From: Armatimonadota bacterium
Lineage (GTDB): Bacteria > Armatimonadota > Fimbriimonadia > Fimbriimonadales > Fimbriimonadaceae
Length of the DNA: 64,000 nt
Reading direction: 5' to 3'
Assembly (NCBI GenBank): GCA_025360125.1
Contig: JANYCU010000041.1
Location: 62,001-126,000, forward strand
Under the pieces are notes generated by a model that saw only the letters and a list, made by a program, of their open reading frames with translations, ran no database searches and had not been told where the DNA came from. Both the position numbers and the translations under genes were made by a program. Of this stretch, positions 7,821 through 16,273 are shown one piece after another (positions within the stretch are counted from its first letter, which is position 1; the number at the start of each line of letters is the position of its first letter).

Positions 7821-8975
7821 CTAGGACGAAACCGCAATAGCCGTCATCAACGTCACTCCAATCTCGATTGCATCGTCATTAAAGTCAAAGTGGGGAGTAT
7901 GCACGCTCGGATAACTATCCTTACCAACCGGGATTAAACCAAGCTGGTAGAAGCACGAAGGACATTCGGCACCGTAGTAGGCGAAGTCCTCACCACCCAT
8001 CGTCGGATAGGCGTCGTCCGACACAAACTCCTCGCCAACGGTCTTGCGCGCGACCGCAAGAAACCTTTCGACCGCAGACTCATGGTTCATCACCACCGGA
8101 TAGCCTTCGTTGAGTGTGACAACCGCTTTCACATCATGAGCAGCCGCAATTCCGTGAGCGATTTGCTCCACTCGATCGCGAGTATGTTTCCGGACATCGG
8201 CGTCCATTGTTCGAATCGTTCCGTGAATCATTGCGGTCATCGGAATAATGTTGTTGGTCGTGCCGCTGTGAATTTGGCCAACCGTAACCACAACCTGCGC
8301 GAACGGATCAATATTTCGCGATGCGATTTGTTGAAGGGCCAGCACCAACGTCGCCATCGCCACAATCGGGTCGCGTGACATTTCTGGTGCTGCCGCGTGA
8401 CCACCTTGGCCATGCAATTCGATGAAGAACTCATCGGTCGAGGCCATCATCGCGCCAATTCGAGTCGCGACACGGCCCAACTTCACGCTAGTCCAACCAT
8501 GAAGCCCGAACATAAAGTCGGCTTTCTTGCCAAGCAAGGTTCCGTTGAGGCAACCTTCTCGCACCATGAGGTCACCGCCCGCACCACCTTCCTCGGCAGG
8601 TTGAAAGACAAAAAGCACATTGTTAGGCCGCTCGGTCATTTTCGACAAACGTTCGGCCACACCAAGCAGAATCGTTGTATGTCCGTCGTGACCACAGGCG
8701 TGCATTCGACCCGCGATCGTACTCGCATACGGCAAGTTCGTTTCTTCATGAATCGGCAAAGCGTCCATATCCGCCCGGAGCGCAATGGTCGAAGCTTGAT
8801 CAGGGTTGGTTGTCGCAGGCAAATAGCCTAAAACTCCCGTGCCCTTGGCGAGTCCGGCTCGGAACTCAATCCCCAACTCTCCCAGCGTTTTCTGCACCAA
8901 TTCACTGGCATAAGTCTCTTCAAATCGAATCTGGGGGTGAGCATGTAAATCGTGCCGAATCTCAACAAGGTTCAT
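7821..8975 (-). CDS. M20D-family amidohydrolase (HipO/IAA-amino acid hydrolase type)
   Basis: 384 residues when started at ATG 8973-8975 (MNLVEIRHDLHAHPQ); the frame is open 20 codons further up, but this start has GAAGGT about 12 bases ahead and matches family N-termini. The family cleaves N-acyl amino acids (hippurate, N-acetyl-diaminopimelate, IAA conjugates) using two metals. The metal ligands are visible in HACGHDGHT (Cys and His), PAEEGGAGG (Glu pair), a later His in GLHGW and the C-terminal TMGGEDFAYY. A dimerisation domain lies at about residues 175-295. It is cytoplasmic. The neighbouring cysteine-synthase-family gene is on the same strand, 116 bp downstream, so co-transcription is possible. 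The true substrate is unknown. Confidence 0.88.
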   Translation of the reverse strand: MNLVEIRHDLHAHPQIRFEETYASELVQKTLGELGIEFRAGLAKGTGVLGYLPATTNPDQASTIALRADMDALPIHEETNLPYASTIAGRMHACGHDGHTTILLGVAERLSKMTERPNNVLFVFQPAEEGGAGGDLMVREGCLNGTLLGKKADFMFGLHGWTSVKLGRVATRIGAMMASTDEFFIELHGQGGHAAAPEMSRDPIVAMATLVLALQQIASRNIDPFAQVVVTVGQIHSGTTNNIIPMTAMIHGTIRTMDADVRKHTRDRVEQIAHGIAAAHDVKAVVTLNEGYPVVMNHESAVERFLAVARKTVGEEFVSDDAYPTMGGEDFAYYGAECPSCFYQLGLIPVGKDSYPSVHTPHFDFNDDAIEIGVTLMTAIAVSS

Positions 8976-9041
8976 GGCCAAAAGGTTACCTTCGCAATCG
9001 CTCTGGAAGACATAATGAAATGAACCCAAGCCCAAGTCACC

Positions 9042-9722
9042 ATGGTCTCAATCCTTGATAATATCGTTTGGAACTCCCTCAGCGGCCCGCACAATATCTA
9101 TGCGGAAGGCACCGGGGCGGCAAGAAGATATGCTCGCGGATTTTCACCAATCATCGGCTTTCAAGACCGCAATAATCCCGATTTCGATTCCTTGGCGTCC
9201 GTTTGTAGCGTTGGTGAAACATTCTACACTGACGGTTGGACAGGGATAGCACCCGATGGTTGGCAAATAGAACTCGAGACCACGATGTTCAAGATGGTCT
9301 GGGCGGGCCCAATGCCTGCGGTCAACGAAGCTCCCGATGCGGTACCACTCGGCGCTGAACATTCGGCGGAAGCCCTCGAATTGGCGTTATTAACCAACCC
9401 GGGCCCTTTTGGACTACGAACCATTGAACTGGGAGACTACTACGGCTATTTTGAAGGGCCTCAATTGATTTCGATGACCGGAGAACGGTTCTTTGCGGGC
9501 AAGTATCGAGAAGTCAGCGGCGTTTGCACTCATCCAGATTTTCAAGGGCGCGGTCTCGCCAAGAAACTGATGTTGAAAGTGATCCGACAAGAAATGCTGC
9601 GGGGCGAGATACCCTTTTTGCATGTCATTTCTTCGAACCTGCTTGCCCGTGGGCTATACGAAAGAATGGGTTTCGAGAATTACCTTGAATCCATCGTCAG
9701 GATGATTTCTCGAACCCACTAG
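9042..9722 (+). CDS. GNAT-family N-acetyltransferase
   Basis: 226 residues. The C-terminal half is a GNAT fold: beta-4 and the acetyl-CoA pyrophosphate loop appear as GVCTHPDFQGRGLAKKLM (Q/R-x-x-G-x-G/A pattern), then a helix, then ISSNLLARGLYERMGF, the usual motif B with the tyrosine that can act as general acid. The first 100 residues form a divergent N-terminal extension with an FYTDGW segment, probably the acceptor-binding portion. The acceptor is unknown. The gene is divergent from the M20 hydrolase, whose ATG is 66 bp away, and 41 bp before the next plus-strand gene. Confidence 0.82.
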   Translation: MVSILDNIVWNSLSGPHNIYAEGTGAARRYARGFSPIIGFQDRNNPDFDSLASVCSVGETFYTDGWTGIAPDGWQIELETTMFKMVWAGPMPAVNEAPDAVPLGAEHSAEALELALLTNPGPFGLRTIELGDYYGYFEGPQLISMTGERFFAGKYREVSGVCTHPDFQGRGLAKKLMLKVIRQEMLRGEIPFLHVISSNLLARGLYERMGFENYLESIVRMISRTH

Positions 9723-9763
9723 TCCTTCTATCGTTATTTCTCATTTGCAGGTAGGATTCGCTT

Positions 9764-11635
9764 ATGGTTTGGTTATCCCTTGCGGCTTTTATGCTCACCA
9801 ATAGTGCGCCAATGATAGTATCAGCTCTACCATCTGACATTGAGCTTTTAGCGCCGGACGCAGACCCGTCAAATCCTAAACATGACGCCGAAACGACTGC
9901 GGTAGCCATCGCTCCTGGCGAGAAGCCAAATTGCCCAAAGGGTCGACTGATCGTGTCGTCAGGATGGCGAAGTAATTATATTATTGCCGGACCGTCGTTC
10001 ATGCCGACGCCCGGTCAGACCACCCAACTACTGATTACAGATTTGACTCCAGGAGCGCCGACAAAGCTTGTCAATCTGCCAATTCCCAAAGGAAAGGTAG
10101 GAATTCCCGGCTGCGATTCGATCTTAACCAAAGCTGCAAACGGCGACATCCTCTTCATCTACCTCTATGCCGTCGCGGACCCAGTTACTGATCCAAAGTA
10201 CAAACCAGCATTTGACGGATGGAAAGGTTATAACGAAGGTTGGCGTTGCGCGTTTGCCCTTTGGCGCTCTACCGATGGCGGCGACACATGGACGACCCCA
10301 ACTCAAGGAGCATTTTCTTCTCCTGGTCAGCTTTCGCAAATTACCGCTAAGAGCCCATCAATTATTTTGGACACCGCCAATATGGATGGAATGTCGTCGA
10401 TCAATGGTGTTCTGGAAGCAGGCGAATACGCGTGGCCACAGACAGACAAAAACAAGCCATGGTTTGGCGGATACGATCGCGAAGAGCTCTATGCAGATCC
10501 CTGGCATCCAAATGTCCTTTACATTACGTGTGGCGTTCGCTCAGGCACGGCAATAAATGGTGACGGAACTTTGATGTTCGAAGGTCACGCTGTGTATCAA
10601 AACGTTTTGTTTTCTTCCCTCAATGGCGGTGCCACATGGTCGTCACCAACTGTTTTAGGCTACGGCTTCAACCCTCCAATTATGATGACTTCAGTTCCTC
10701 CGTTGGCAGCTCATCCTCAAGGCAGACTCTACATCCTTGGTCGAGGAGCCCATGCTCCCAAATTACGTTGGTCTGACGACTTCGGAAAGACTTTTTCCTC
10801 TGGAGTGGAATGTATTTCTGACGATACTAACCAAGACTTATACTTTGGAAACGTCGAGCCTGGTGCGATGCCGCTTTCGACGAATATAAGGTCCCATTTT
10901 GCGCTGGCCAGAGGAGCAACCAACGATCAATTCGATACCGTTCGTGTTGCATACAGTGGCACAAAGTATGGTCACCAAAACATCATTGTGTCAAACGTGA
11001 TTGTGCGGGCGAACGGAAAGGCAACCGTAGAGTCGGGGACAATTATTAGCCCGCAAGATATTCTTCACGGACATATCCTTTTCCCTCACTTCATCGAAAC
11101 CGATCAGTGCGGAGCAATGAAAGCCAAAACTGCGAATTCAGCAGTTTTGGCTTGGATTGAAGGAAGTCGACAATCGAGCGAGAAATTCCTTAAGCCTATC
11201 GCCAACCCTGTTCTCCAATCAGGCGAGAAAGGAGAACGACAAGAAAACAAGGGAAGACCAAGCAACCCATACGGTGAGCAGCCACCAGTGGCGGCATCAA
11301 TTAAGGGCGGTGTCGCGACCCTTGCTGAACGAGCATCGGACCAGGTTTGCACGAAAGCAATGTTCTTCGGCAATGCGACTGAGCATAGCCTTGGTGACGC
11401 AAAGGCGTTAGGTCCAATTTCCCTCATTAATAAGCAACGTCGAGATTGGAATCCATTAGGTGGATTCTTTGGTGATTACACCAAGGGTGCATTCTTTGGT
11501 GGCATGACCGATGGCAGTTTGAACTTCATCGTTCAGTATCCCAGCCGTCGATCAGATGTGACTCCGCAACATGTGAATTACAACGTGGTCAGCCTGCACC
11601 CAATAACGTTTATAAATAACAGAGGCGGAAAATAA
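9764..11635 (+). CDS. Secreted BNR/Asp-box beta-propeller protein
   Basis: 623 residues with an N-terminal hydrophobic stretch (VWLSLAAFML) that fits a signal peptide. Asp-box motifs are visible: STDGGDTW at about residue 172, SLNGGATW at about 286 and SDDFGKTF at about 337. These mark the corners of sialidase-type six-bladed propellers. The catalytic arginine triad, Asp and Tyr/Glu pair of true sialidases could not be recognised, so carbohydrate cleavage is not supported; many such proteins are surface or binding proteins. It reads away from the GNAT gene with a 41-bp gap. No partner gene is obvious. Confidence 0.65.
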   Translation: MVWLSLAAFMLTNSAPMIVSALPSDIELLAPDADPSNPKHDAETTAVAIAPGEKPNCPKGRLIVSSGWRSNYIIAGPSFMPTPGQTTQLLITDLTPGAPTKLVNLPIPKGKVGIPGCDSILTKAANGDILFIYLYAVADPVTDPKYKPAFDGWKGYNEGWRCAFALWRSTDGGDTWTTPTQGAFSSPGQLSQITAKSPSIILDTANMDGMSSINGVLEAGEYAWPQTDKNKPWFGGYDREELYADPWHPNVLYITCGVRSGTAINGDGTLMFEGHAVYQNVLFSSLNGGATWSSPTVLGYGFNPPIMMTSVPPLAAHPQGRLYILGRGAHAPKLRWSDDFGKTFSSGVECISDDTNQDLYFGNVEPGAMPLSTNIRSHFALARGATNDQFDTVRVAYSGTKYGHQNIIVSNVIVRANGKATVESGTIISPQDILHGHILFPHFIETDQCGAMKAKTANSAVLAWIEGSRQSSEKFLKPIANPVLQSGEKGERQENKGRPSNPYGEQPPVAASIKGGVATLAERASDQVCTKAMFFGNATEHSLGDAKALGPISLINKQRRDWNPLGGFFGDYTKGAFFGGMTDGSLNFIVQYPSRRSDVTPQHVNYNVVSLHPITFINNRGGK

Positions 11636-11653
11636 CCCCGAAATCGCGATTAG

Positions 11654-11684
11654 AAAAAGCCCGCTAGTCATGAACCAGCGGGGC
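11654..11684 (-). terminator. Rho-independent terminator for the YCII gene
   Basis: On the minus strand GCCCCGCT pairs with AGCGGGC and is followed by TTTTTC (complement of 11653-11658). It lies 17 bases after the stop of the YCII-family gene. The plus-strand gene ending at 11635 has no U-run after the same stem, so the minus direction is favoured. Confidence 0.65.
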
Positions 11685-11700
11685 CCTTCCCCATGAATTT

Positions 11701-12054
11701 TTAAATCGCACGAACCTCGATTCCAAATCCGTATTGCTCTCCCATCAGCGCACCTGGATGCAACGATGCAATCTTAACCGCTTCGTCAATGTTGTCAGCT
11801 TCAATAATGAAAAAACTGCCAATCTGCTCTTTGGTCTCGATGAATGGCCCGTCGGTTACAAATGGCTTTCCGTTTCGTGGCCGGATCGTTTTCGCGGTTT
11901 TTGGACTATGTAAGCCTTCCTCTTCCACTATTTTTCCCGTTTCGCGAAATGGTATGCACTGGGCAAAGCACTCCTTCATAATCGCCGCTTTGACTTCTTC
12001 AGGTTCAGAATCGAATGATTCAAAGTTGAAATATCCAAGGCATAAGTACTTCAT
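11701..12054 (-). CDS. YCII/DGPF-domain protein
   Basis: 117 residues, a single YCII-related ferredoxin-like domain. The diagnostic VTDGPFIETKEQIGSFFIIEA segment (the DGPF motif) is at about residues 66-86, followed by a DEAVKIASLHP helix carrying the conserved histidine. The start MKYLCLGYF is canonical. In other bacteria such genes often sit beside ECF sigma factors; here no sigma factor is adjacent, so the genomic context is orphan. The biochemical function of the family is not settled. A dedicated terminator follows. Confidence 0.85.
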   Translation of the reverse strand: MKYLCLGYFNFESFDSEPEEVKAAIMKECFAQCIPFRETGKIVEEEGLHSPKTAKTIRPRNGKPFVTDGPFIETKEQIGSFFIIEADNIDEAVKIASLHPGALMGEQYGFGIEVRAI

Positions 12055-12265
12055 ATTATTTACTCTATTTTAGCTGCCAGCCGTACTGTGAGTCGCACTG
12101 GTATGGCAATGAATCGTTCCATCACCGAGGGATTCGACATTTTTGCAGTTTTTTTTCGAATCCCATTTGCATCGTGTAAATATTCGATCGAATAGTTAAG
12201 AATTCAATGCGGGTTTCCATGCTTGATTTGAATATTGACGCTCCGTCCAACGTAAACTCTTTTAA

Positions 12266-13576
12266 ATGTCCGATCTTTTCGAAGCCGCTGGACTTGATCA
12301 AAACCCCCAGCGACCGCTGGCCGATCGCATGCGCCCGAGAAGCCTCGACGAAGTACTCGGCCAAGACCACCTTCTTGGACCGAACGGGCCAATTCGAAAA
12401 ATGACTGAAGTCGGACGGCTCTCCTCAATGATCCTTTGGGGCCCTCCGGGTACGGGCAAGACGACGATTGCTCGACTCCTTGCCGAGGCTTCCGGCTACG
12501 AGTTCGATCAAATCTCGGCAGTTTTCTCCGGTGTGGCGGATCTGAAGAAGTCCTTCGAAGCAGCGCGAATTCGTCGTATGTCAGGACAATCAACGTTGTT
12601 GTTTGTCGATGAAGTCCATCGCTTTAATCGTGCCCAGCAGGATGGATTTTTGCCGTTCGTCGAACAAGGCGTAGTAACCCTGATCGGAGCAACCACCGAA
12701 AATCCTTCCTTCGAATTGAATGGGGCTTTGCTCTCTCGCTGTCAAGTGTATGTCCTCAAACGATTGGATGATAGCGCTCTCCGCCAGCTATTGAAGAGGG
12801 CCGAAGAACATGAGGGCCGAACGCTGCCCCTCACGGACGAAGCCAGAGAGGCACTGCTTGCTCTAGCCGATGGCGATGGCCGATATTTGTTGACTTTGAC
12901 CGAGACATTGTTCAACATCGGTTCGACCGAACCCCTTTCCACAGCAGAACTGAGCCACTTGCTCCAGAAGCGAAGTCCGGCCTATGACAAGAACAAAGAA
13001 GAGCATTACAACATCATTTCTGCCCTTCATAAGTCGATTCGCGGCTCAGATCCCGACGCTGCCCTTTACTGGCTAGCGAGGATGCTGACTGGCGGCGAAG
13101 ACCCAATGTTCATTCTGAGGCGACTTGTACGAGCAGCCAGTGAAGACATCGGTGCGGCAGATCCACTTTCCATCCTAGTTGCTCATGCAGCAAAGGACAC
13201 TTACGAATTCTTAGGCTCACCCGAAGGAGAACTCGCCATTGCCCAATTGGTCGTTCATCTTGCTTGCGCGCCAAAATCGAACGCGGTTTACAAGGCATTC
13301 GGCACCGCGATGAAAGTGGCGAAAGAGACTGGTTCCCTTGCCCCGCCAACTCATATTCTCAACGCTCCCACGAAACTCATGAAGAACCTGGGTTACGGCG
13401 CAGGGTACGAATACGACCATGATACGGCCGAAGGCTTTTCGGGGCAAAACTACTTCCCCGAGGGAATGGAGCGGCAAACATTCTATAACCCGAAAGGCAA
13501 CGGTGCCGAGGCAAAAATCCGAGAACGCCTGGACCGCTGGGCAAAGATCAGGCTCGAAAAAGATTCAATCCCTTAA
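12266..13576 (+). CDS. rarA: Replication-associated recombination protein A (MgsA/WRNIP1-type AAA+ ATPase)
   Basis: 436 residues, normal for RarA. The N-terminus has PLADRMRPRSLDEVLGQDHLL, typical of clamp-loader relatives. Walker A is GPPGTGKTT (about residues 59-67), Walker B is LLFVDEVHRFN, and sensor 1 is LIGATTENPSF. The C-terminal tetramerisation domain has IRGSDPDAALYWLARML and later the GYGAGYEYDHD motif. RarA acts at stalled replication forks, opening DNA ends and interacting with SSB. Start MSDLFEAAG is the first methionine that gives the conserved N-terminus. It is transcribed alone. The accessory island begins just downstream. Confidence 0.95.
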   Translation: MSDLFEAAGLDQNPQRPLADRMRPRSLDEVLGQDHLLGPNGPIRKMTEVGRLSSMILWGPPGTGKTTIARLLAEASGYEFDQISAVFSGVADLKKSFEAARIRRMSGQSTLLFVDEVHRFNRAQQDGFLPFVEQGVVTLIGATTENPSFELNGALLSRCQVYVLKRLDDSALRQLLKRAEEHEGRTLPLTDEAREALLALADGDGRYLLTLTETLFNIGSTEPLSTAELSHLLQKRSPAYDKNKEEHYNIISALHKSIRGSDPDAALYWLARMLTGGEDPMFILRRLVRAASEDIGAADPLSILVAHAAKDTYEFLGSPEGELAIAQLVVHLACAPKSNAVYKAFGTAMKVAKETGSLAPPTHILNAPTKLMKNLGYGAGYEYDHDTAEGFSGQNYFPEGMERQTFYNPKGNGAEAKIRERLDRWAKIRLEKDSIP

Positions 13577-13598
13577 TCTCGCTGGTGGAAAAAGACGT

Positions 13599-13988
13599 CT
13601 ACTCACCCATATCGGCCAGATACTTAGCAACTTCAGGGTCCTGCATTGGATCCCATTCTGACAAATATCCTACTCCTTTCAAGTCCTTGGCGATGCTCCA
13701 AACCAAGTTTTCCGCATCTTCAATTCCTTCTCCACCATGGATGAGGCACCAATAGAGCCTCGCAACCACCTGCATTTTTGGAATGGGAAGTTCAGTCTTA
13801 GGTGACCAAAAAATAATATTTGCCGCCGAACGCCAATACAACGGCTTTTCTCGATCGGAAAGGATTGCAAGAGCTTCCTCGACGATCGACAACCATCCCT
13901 CGCTTTTGGCATGATTCTGGACCTCTAAACAAAGATCAAAATCTTCGTCCTGAGCCTCCCTATCGAGCAATGCTTTGATCACTTCCAT
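13599..13988 (-). CDS. Hypothetical small acidic helical protein
   Basis: 129 residues, acidic and mostly helical with several Trp residues; no signal or membrane segment. The order of short helices (EALAILSDREKPLYWRSA, PKMQVVARLYWCLIHGG) resembles small HEAT-like or immunity-type proteins of accessory regions, but no named family is recognised. It marks the first gene of the island, convergent with rarA (22 bp apart). Function unknown. Confidence 0.5.
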   Translation of the reverse strand: MEVIKALLDREAQDEDFDLCLEVQNHAKSEGWLSIVEEALAILSDREKPLYWRSAANIIFWSPKTELPIPKMQVVARLYWCLIHGGEGIEDAENLVWSIAKDLKGVGYLSEWDPMQDPEVAKYLADMGE

Positions 13989-14368
13989 CTTGCAATATCA
14001 ACCAAAAGAGCTTGTCTCAAAAATAAACGCTTACTGCATTGTCCGCCGAAGCGCTGGCGCGATAGCCCGAAAGAATGGTGCCCTACCATAGCCTCAATCA
14101 GGTTCAACTTAGGTTCAAGGAAAACACTACTTACGACAACCTTTTTTGTCGTAACCCAGTGTACACCTGTTTCATTTATAGTGTCCATCCTGCCTGTACC
14201 ACCCAAGCGGGTAGAAGTTGATGGAATCACGAAACGGACAAGATTGAACCTTTTCAAACGCAAAAAGACGGACGCTTGAAGTGAGCATCCGTTCTTATCT
14301 CGTTGGTACTTTGAATCCACAAATTGGCGACTCAAGGCTAAGTCCATATAGCTATTGTACGTGCTTGC
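13989..14368. other. 380-bp segment without a convincing gene; contains an inverted repeat
   Basis: A minus-strand open frame of 122 codons (13979-14347) overlaps the preceding gene start and gives a low-complexity, basic product, so it is not called. TTACGACAA (14131-14139) and TTGTCGTAA (14146-14154) form a 9-bp inverted repeat beside the 3' end of the integrase gene. This is a plausible place for an attachment or arm-type site, but no second copy was found in the window. Confidence 0.4.
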
Positions 14369-15466
14369 TTATGCGAATCTGGATCGCTCAATTTCTGCCT
14401 TTTCTTCCGCCTCTTGAACCAGTTTCCAAAGCTCTTCCATCCAAACGCGCTTCTTCTCGATTCGGGCATGGCTGTAATTTCCGATCGGTCCTTGTTTTAT
14501 TTTCCCGCTCAGTTCAGCGACAATTGAACTCGGACAGGAAAGCTCGTTTTCCATTAGGCTGATGAATGTGTGACGGAGGGCATGGGGCGAAATCACTCTA
14601 ATGCCCGCCCGTTTACACGCGGCTTGGAGGCTTCTAGTTGCGTTGTTTGGCGTGATAAATCCGCCTCGCGTGTCCGAGCAAATGAAAATATCTGAGACTT
14701 GACGACAATTGAGTAGGACTCTGAAAAGCTCTTCGGGGAGCGGTATAAATCTATGGCTATGCTCCGTTTTCAGCGTCTGGGATATCACACAGCCTCCCTT
14801 CTGTTGAAGAACCTGTTGACGGACTTCTAAGACGCCAAATTCATCAATTGCTGATCTAATCACCCCGGTTGCTTCACCAATCCGCAAAGAACAAAAGCCA
14901 GCCAGAATAACAACAGGTAGAGAAAGGCTGTCACAAGCGTTGTAGAGCTTGAATAACTCTTCGGCTGACAAAGCTATTTTCGGCTTGCTCTTCTCTCCAA
15001 ACACTGAAACTCTAGCAACCGGATTCCTTTGAATCAATTCATCATCCAACGCAACGTTCATAACTCTCGAAAAAACGATCTTCGCCTTTCTCAGTGTTAC
15101 TTCCTTAAATCGAAGCGATCCATTTTTGTTTTTGAGTTTTGACCATCGTATGAAAGCCTCTTGAACCGGAACTCGCTTTATGCTATCAATTTTTTCATGC
15201 CCGAAAGTTGGAAGAACCAACGTCTCCATGAAGTAGGCCACTTGCTCTTGCCATGCTCGCGATCTTCCTTCAATCGTGGAGAGAAACGCACCGAAATAGA
15301 ACCCTGCCAGCGTTCGATCATCCTTGAAACTGAGTGATTCCGTTGCTTTACGTTCCGCTTCGTGCCTGTCTTTCGCATAGTAGGATTTTCGTTTTCCCGT
15401 GATAGGACAAATCCCCTTCGCTTCGAATGTCCCGTTCTTTCTTTGGCTTGCGGTTGCTTTGATCAT
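14369..15466 (-). CDS. Phage-type tyrosine integrase
   Basis: 365 residues with the usual phage-integrase order. There is a short N-terminal beta segment (KNGTFEAKGICPITGKRKSYY, an AP2-like arm-binding region), a SAM-like core-binding domain, and the catalytic domain. Catalytic residues: the first Arg in GFCSLRIGEA, the box-II HALRHTFI with H-x-x-R, and the nucleophile Tyr in GNYSHARI. Such enzymes integrate and excise genomic islands or prophages. It overlaps the small HTH gene (15348-15749) by about 119 bases in another frame, as int/xis pairs often do. It appears intact. It is unlike the second recombinase at 17499-18362, which lacks the arm-binding domain. Confidence 0.9.
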   Translation of the reverse strand: MIKATASQRKNGTFEAKGICPITGKRKSYYAKDRHEAERKATESLSFKDDRTLAGFYFGAFLSTIEGRSRAWQEQVAYFMETLVLPTFGHEKIDSIKRVPVQEAFIRWSKLKNKNGSLRFKEVTLRKAKIVFSRVMNVALDDELIQRNPVARVSVFGEKSKPKIALSAEELFKLYNACDSLSLPVVILAGFCSLRIGEATGVIRSAIDEFGVLEVRQQVLQQKGGCVISQTLKTEHSHRFIPLPEELFRVLLNCRQVSDIFICSDTRGGFITPNNATRSLQAACKRAGIRVISPHALRHTFISLMENELSCPSSIVAELSGKIKQGPIGNYSHARIEKKRVWMEELWKLVQEAEEKAEIERSRFA

Positions 15467-15749
15467 GGTTTGTTCTCAGGTTTTGGTTTGGCGCAAAAAG
15501 CTGATCTTTGCTTCTCAACTTTTGAAGCTTCTGGACTGCGTCGTCAAGATCAGAATACGCGAACCAATCATTCCCTAGGTTTGCTACGATCCCCCTTTTG
15601 ATCAGTTCGCGGAGCCGATGGACAGTACAACCAAGATACAACGCGGCTCCGTCAGTGTTCGTTGCAATTGGCGGACGCCCTTGAGGGCGATCATATGAAC
15701 CACAAGCACTGTTGACGTTTCCTCCTTCGATTTGTGCATGTGAGTTCAT
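15348..15749 (-). CDS. Small HTH (excisionase-like) DNA-binding protein
   Basis: About 133 residues from ATG 15747-15749; the frame can also start at a TTG at 15800. A helix-turn-helix of the MerR/excisionase type is suggested by ATNTDGAALYLGCTVHRLRELIKRG, then a wing-like segment NDWFAYSDLDDAV. Excisionases bend DNA to direct the integrase towards excision. Its position directly ahead of, and overlapping, the integrase supports that role. The basic C-terminal tail is translated from sequence shared with the integrase 5' end and may be dispensable. Both start and exact extent are uncertain. Confidence 0.55.
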   Translation of the reverse strand: MNSHAQIEGGNVNSACGSYDRPQGRPPIATNTDGAALYLGCTVHRLRELIKRGIVANLGNDWFAYSDLDDAVQKLQKLRSKDQLFAPNQNLRTNHDQSNRKPKKERDIRSEGDLSYHGKTKILLCERQARSGT

Positions 15750-16273
15750 GAAAAGAACGATACTTTCCGTACCCCCTAAGTTGTGAAGCCCATAATCCAA
15801 GAATTTACGCTATTTTTCCGAGAAATCCCTAGCTTTTGAGCCTGAGTTTTTGTAAATGCTGAGACTGACTTTTGTAAAAGAAATATCCGCGACTTTTGAT
15901 TTTTCAAAAGCGAGTTTGCTCAACGATCACCATTTTTGAAGGAAAGATAATTGGTTCGATCCGAATAGTGCGCGAGGGTGAACCTTTGAGTGTGTGACAG
16001 CTTTTCAAGAGGTATGTGGCTACGCTAATCGCCTCTGGTAAAGCATTGAAATAAGACGGTGAACATGAATCGTGCGTTCTTGGCTTGACGTCTTACCAAG
16101 ATACGGCGTAACACTGCTCAAACTAGCTCATGCATTAAACCGCCAGACATATAACGTTATAGGCCAAATACACTGCTTAAAATAATGCTCGCTCTGGGGC
16201 AGAAACATTGCTCTCTCATGGACGGTTACCTTCTTGTGGTCTCATCCTAAAATCGTGTGTATACTGAACTTCG
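15750..16273. other. 524-bp intergenic region with iterated CTTTTG motifs and a palindrome
   Basis: No gene is supported here. Between 15830 and 15910 short motifs of the CTTTTGA/CTTTTGTAAAAG type recur at least three times, the last being one copy of the 20-bp island repeat. TATAACGTTATA at 16150-16161 is a perfect 12-bp palindrome. Just before the next gene TATACT (16259-16264) could be a -10 element, but no well-spaced -35 was seen. Confidence 0.4.
15891..15910 (+). repeat. 20-bp island repeat, copy 1
   Basis: GACTTTTGATTTTTCAAAAG; 19 of 20 bases match copy 3 (19617-19636). The unit is itself a weak hairpin, with CTTTTGA and TCAAAAG arms around a T-rich loop. It lies in the intergenic region upstream of the integrase/HTH pair. 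Confidence 0.6.

Noticed and set aside
11157-11411. Plus-strand frame overlapping the BNR protein in another frame
   Set aside because: The main frame has Asp-box motifs through this region; the alternative is a shadow.
14076-14084. TGGTGCCC near the integrase as a possible duplicate of the tRNA-Leu 3' end
   Set aside because: Only about 8 bases match; too short to call an att repeat.
13979-14347. Minus-strand open frame of 122 codons in the island
   Set aside because: It overlaps the start of the neighbouring gene, has a basic low-information product and no ribosome-binding site; treated as non-coding.
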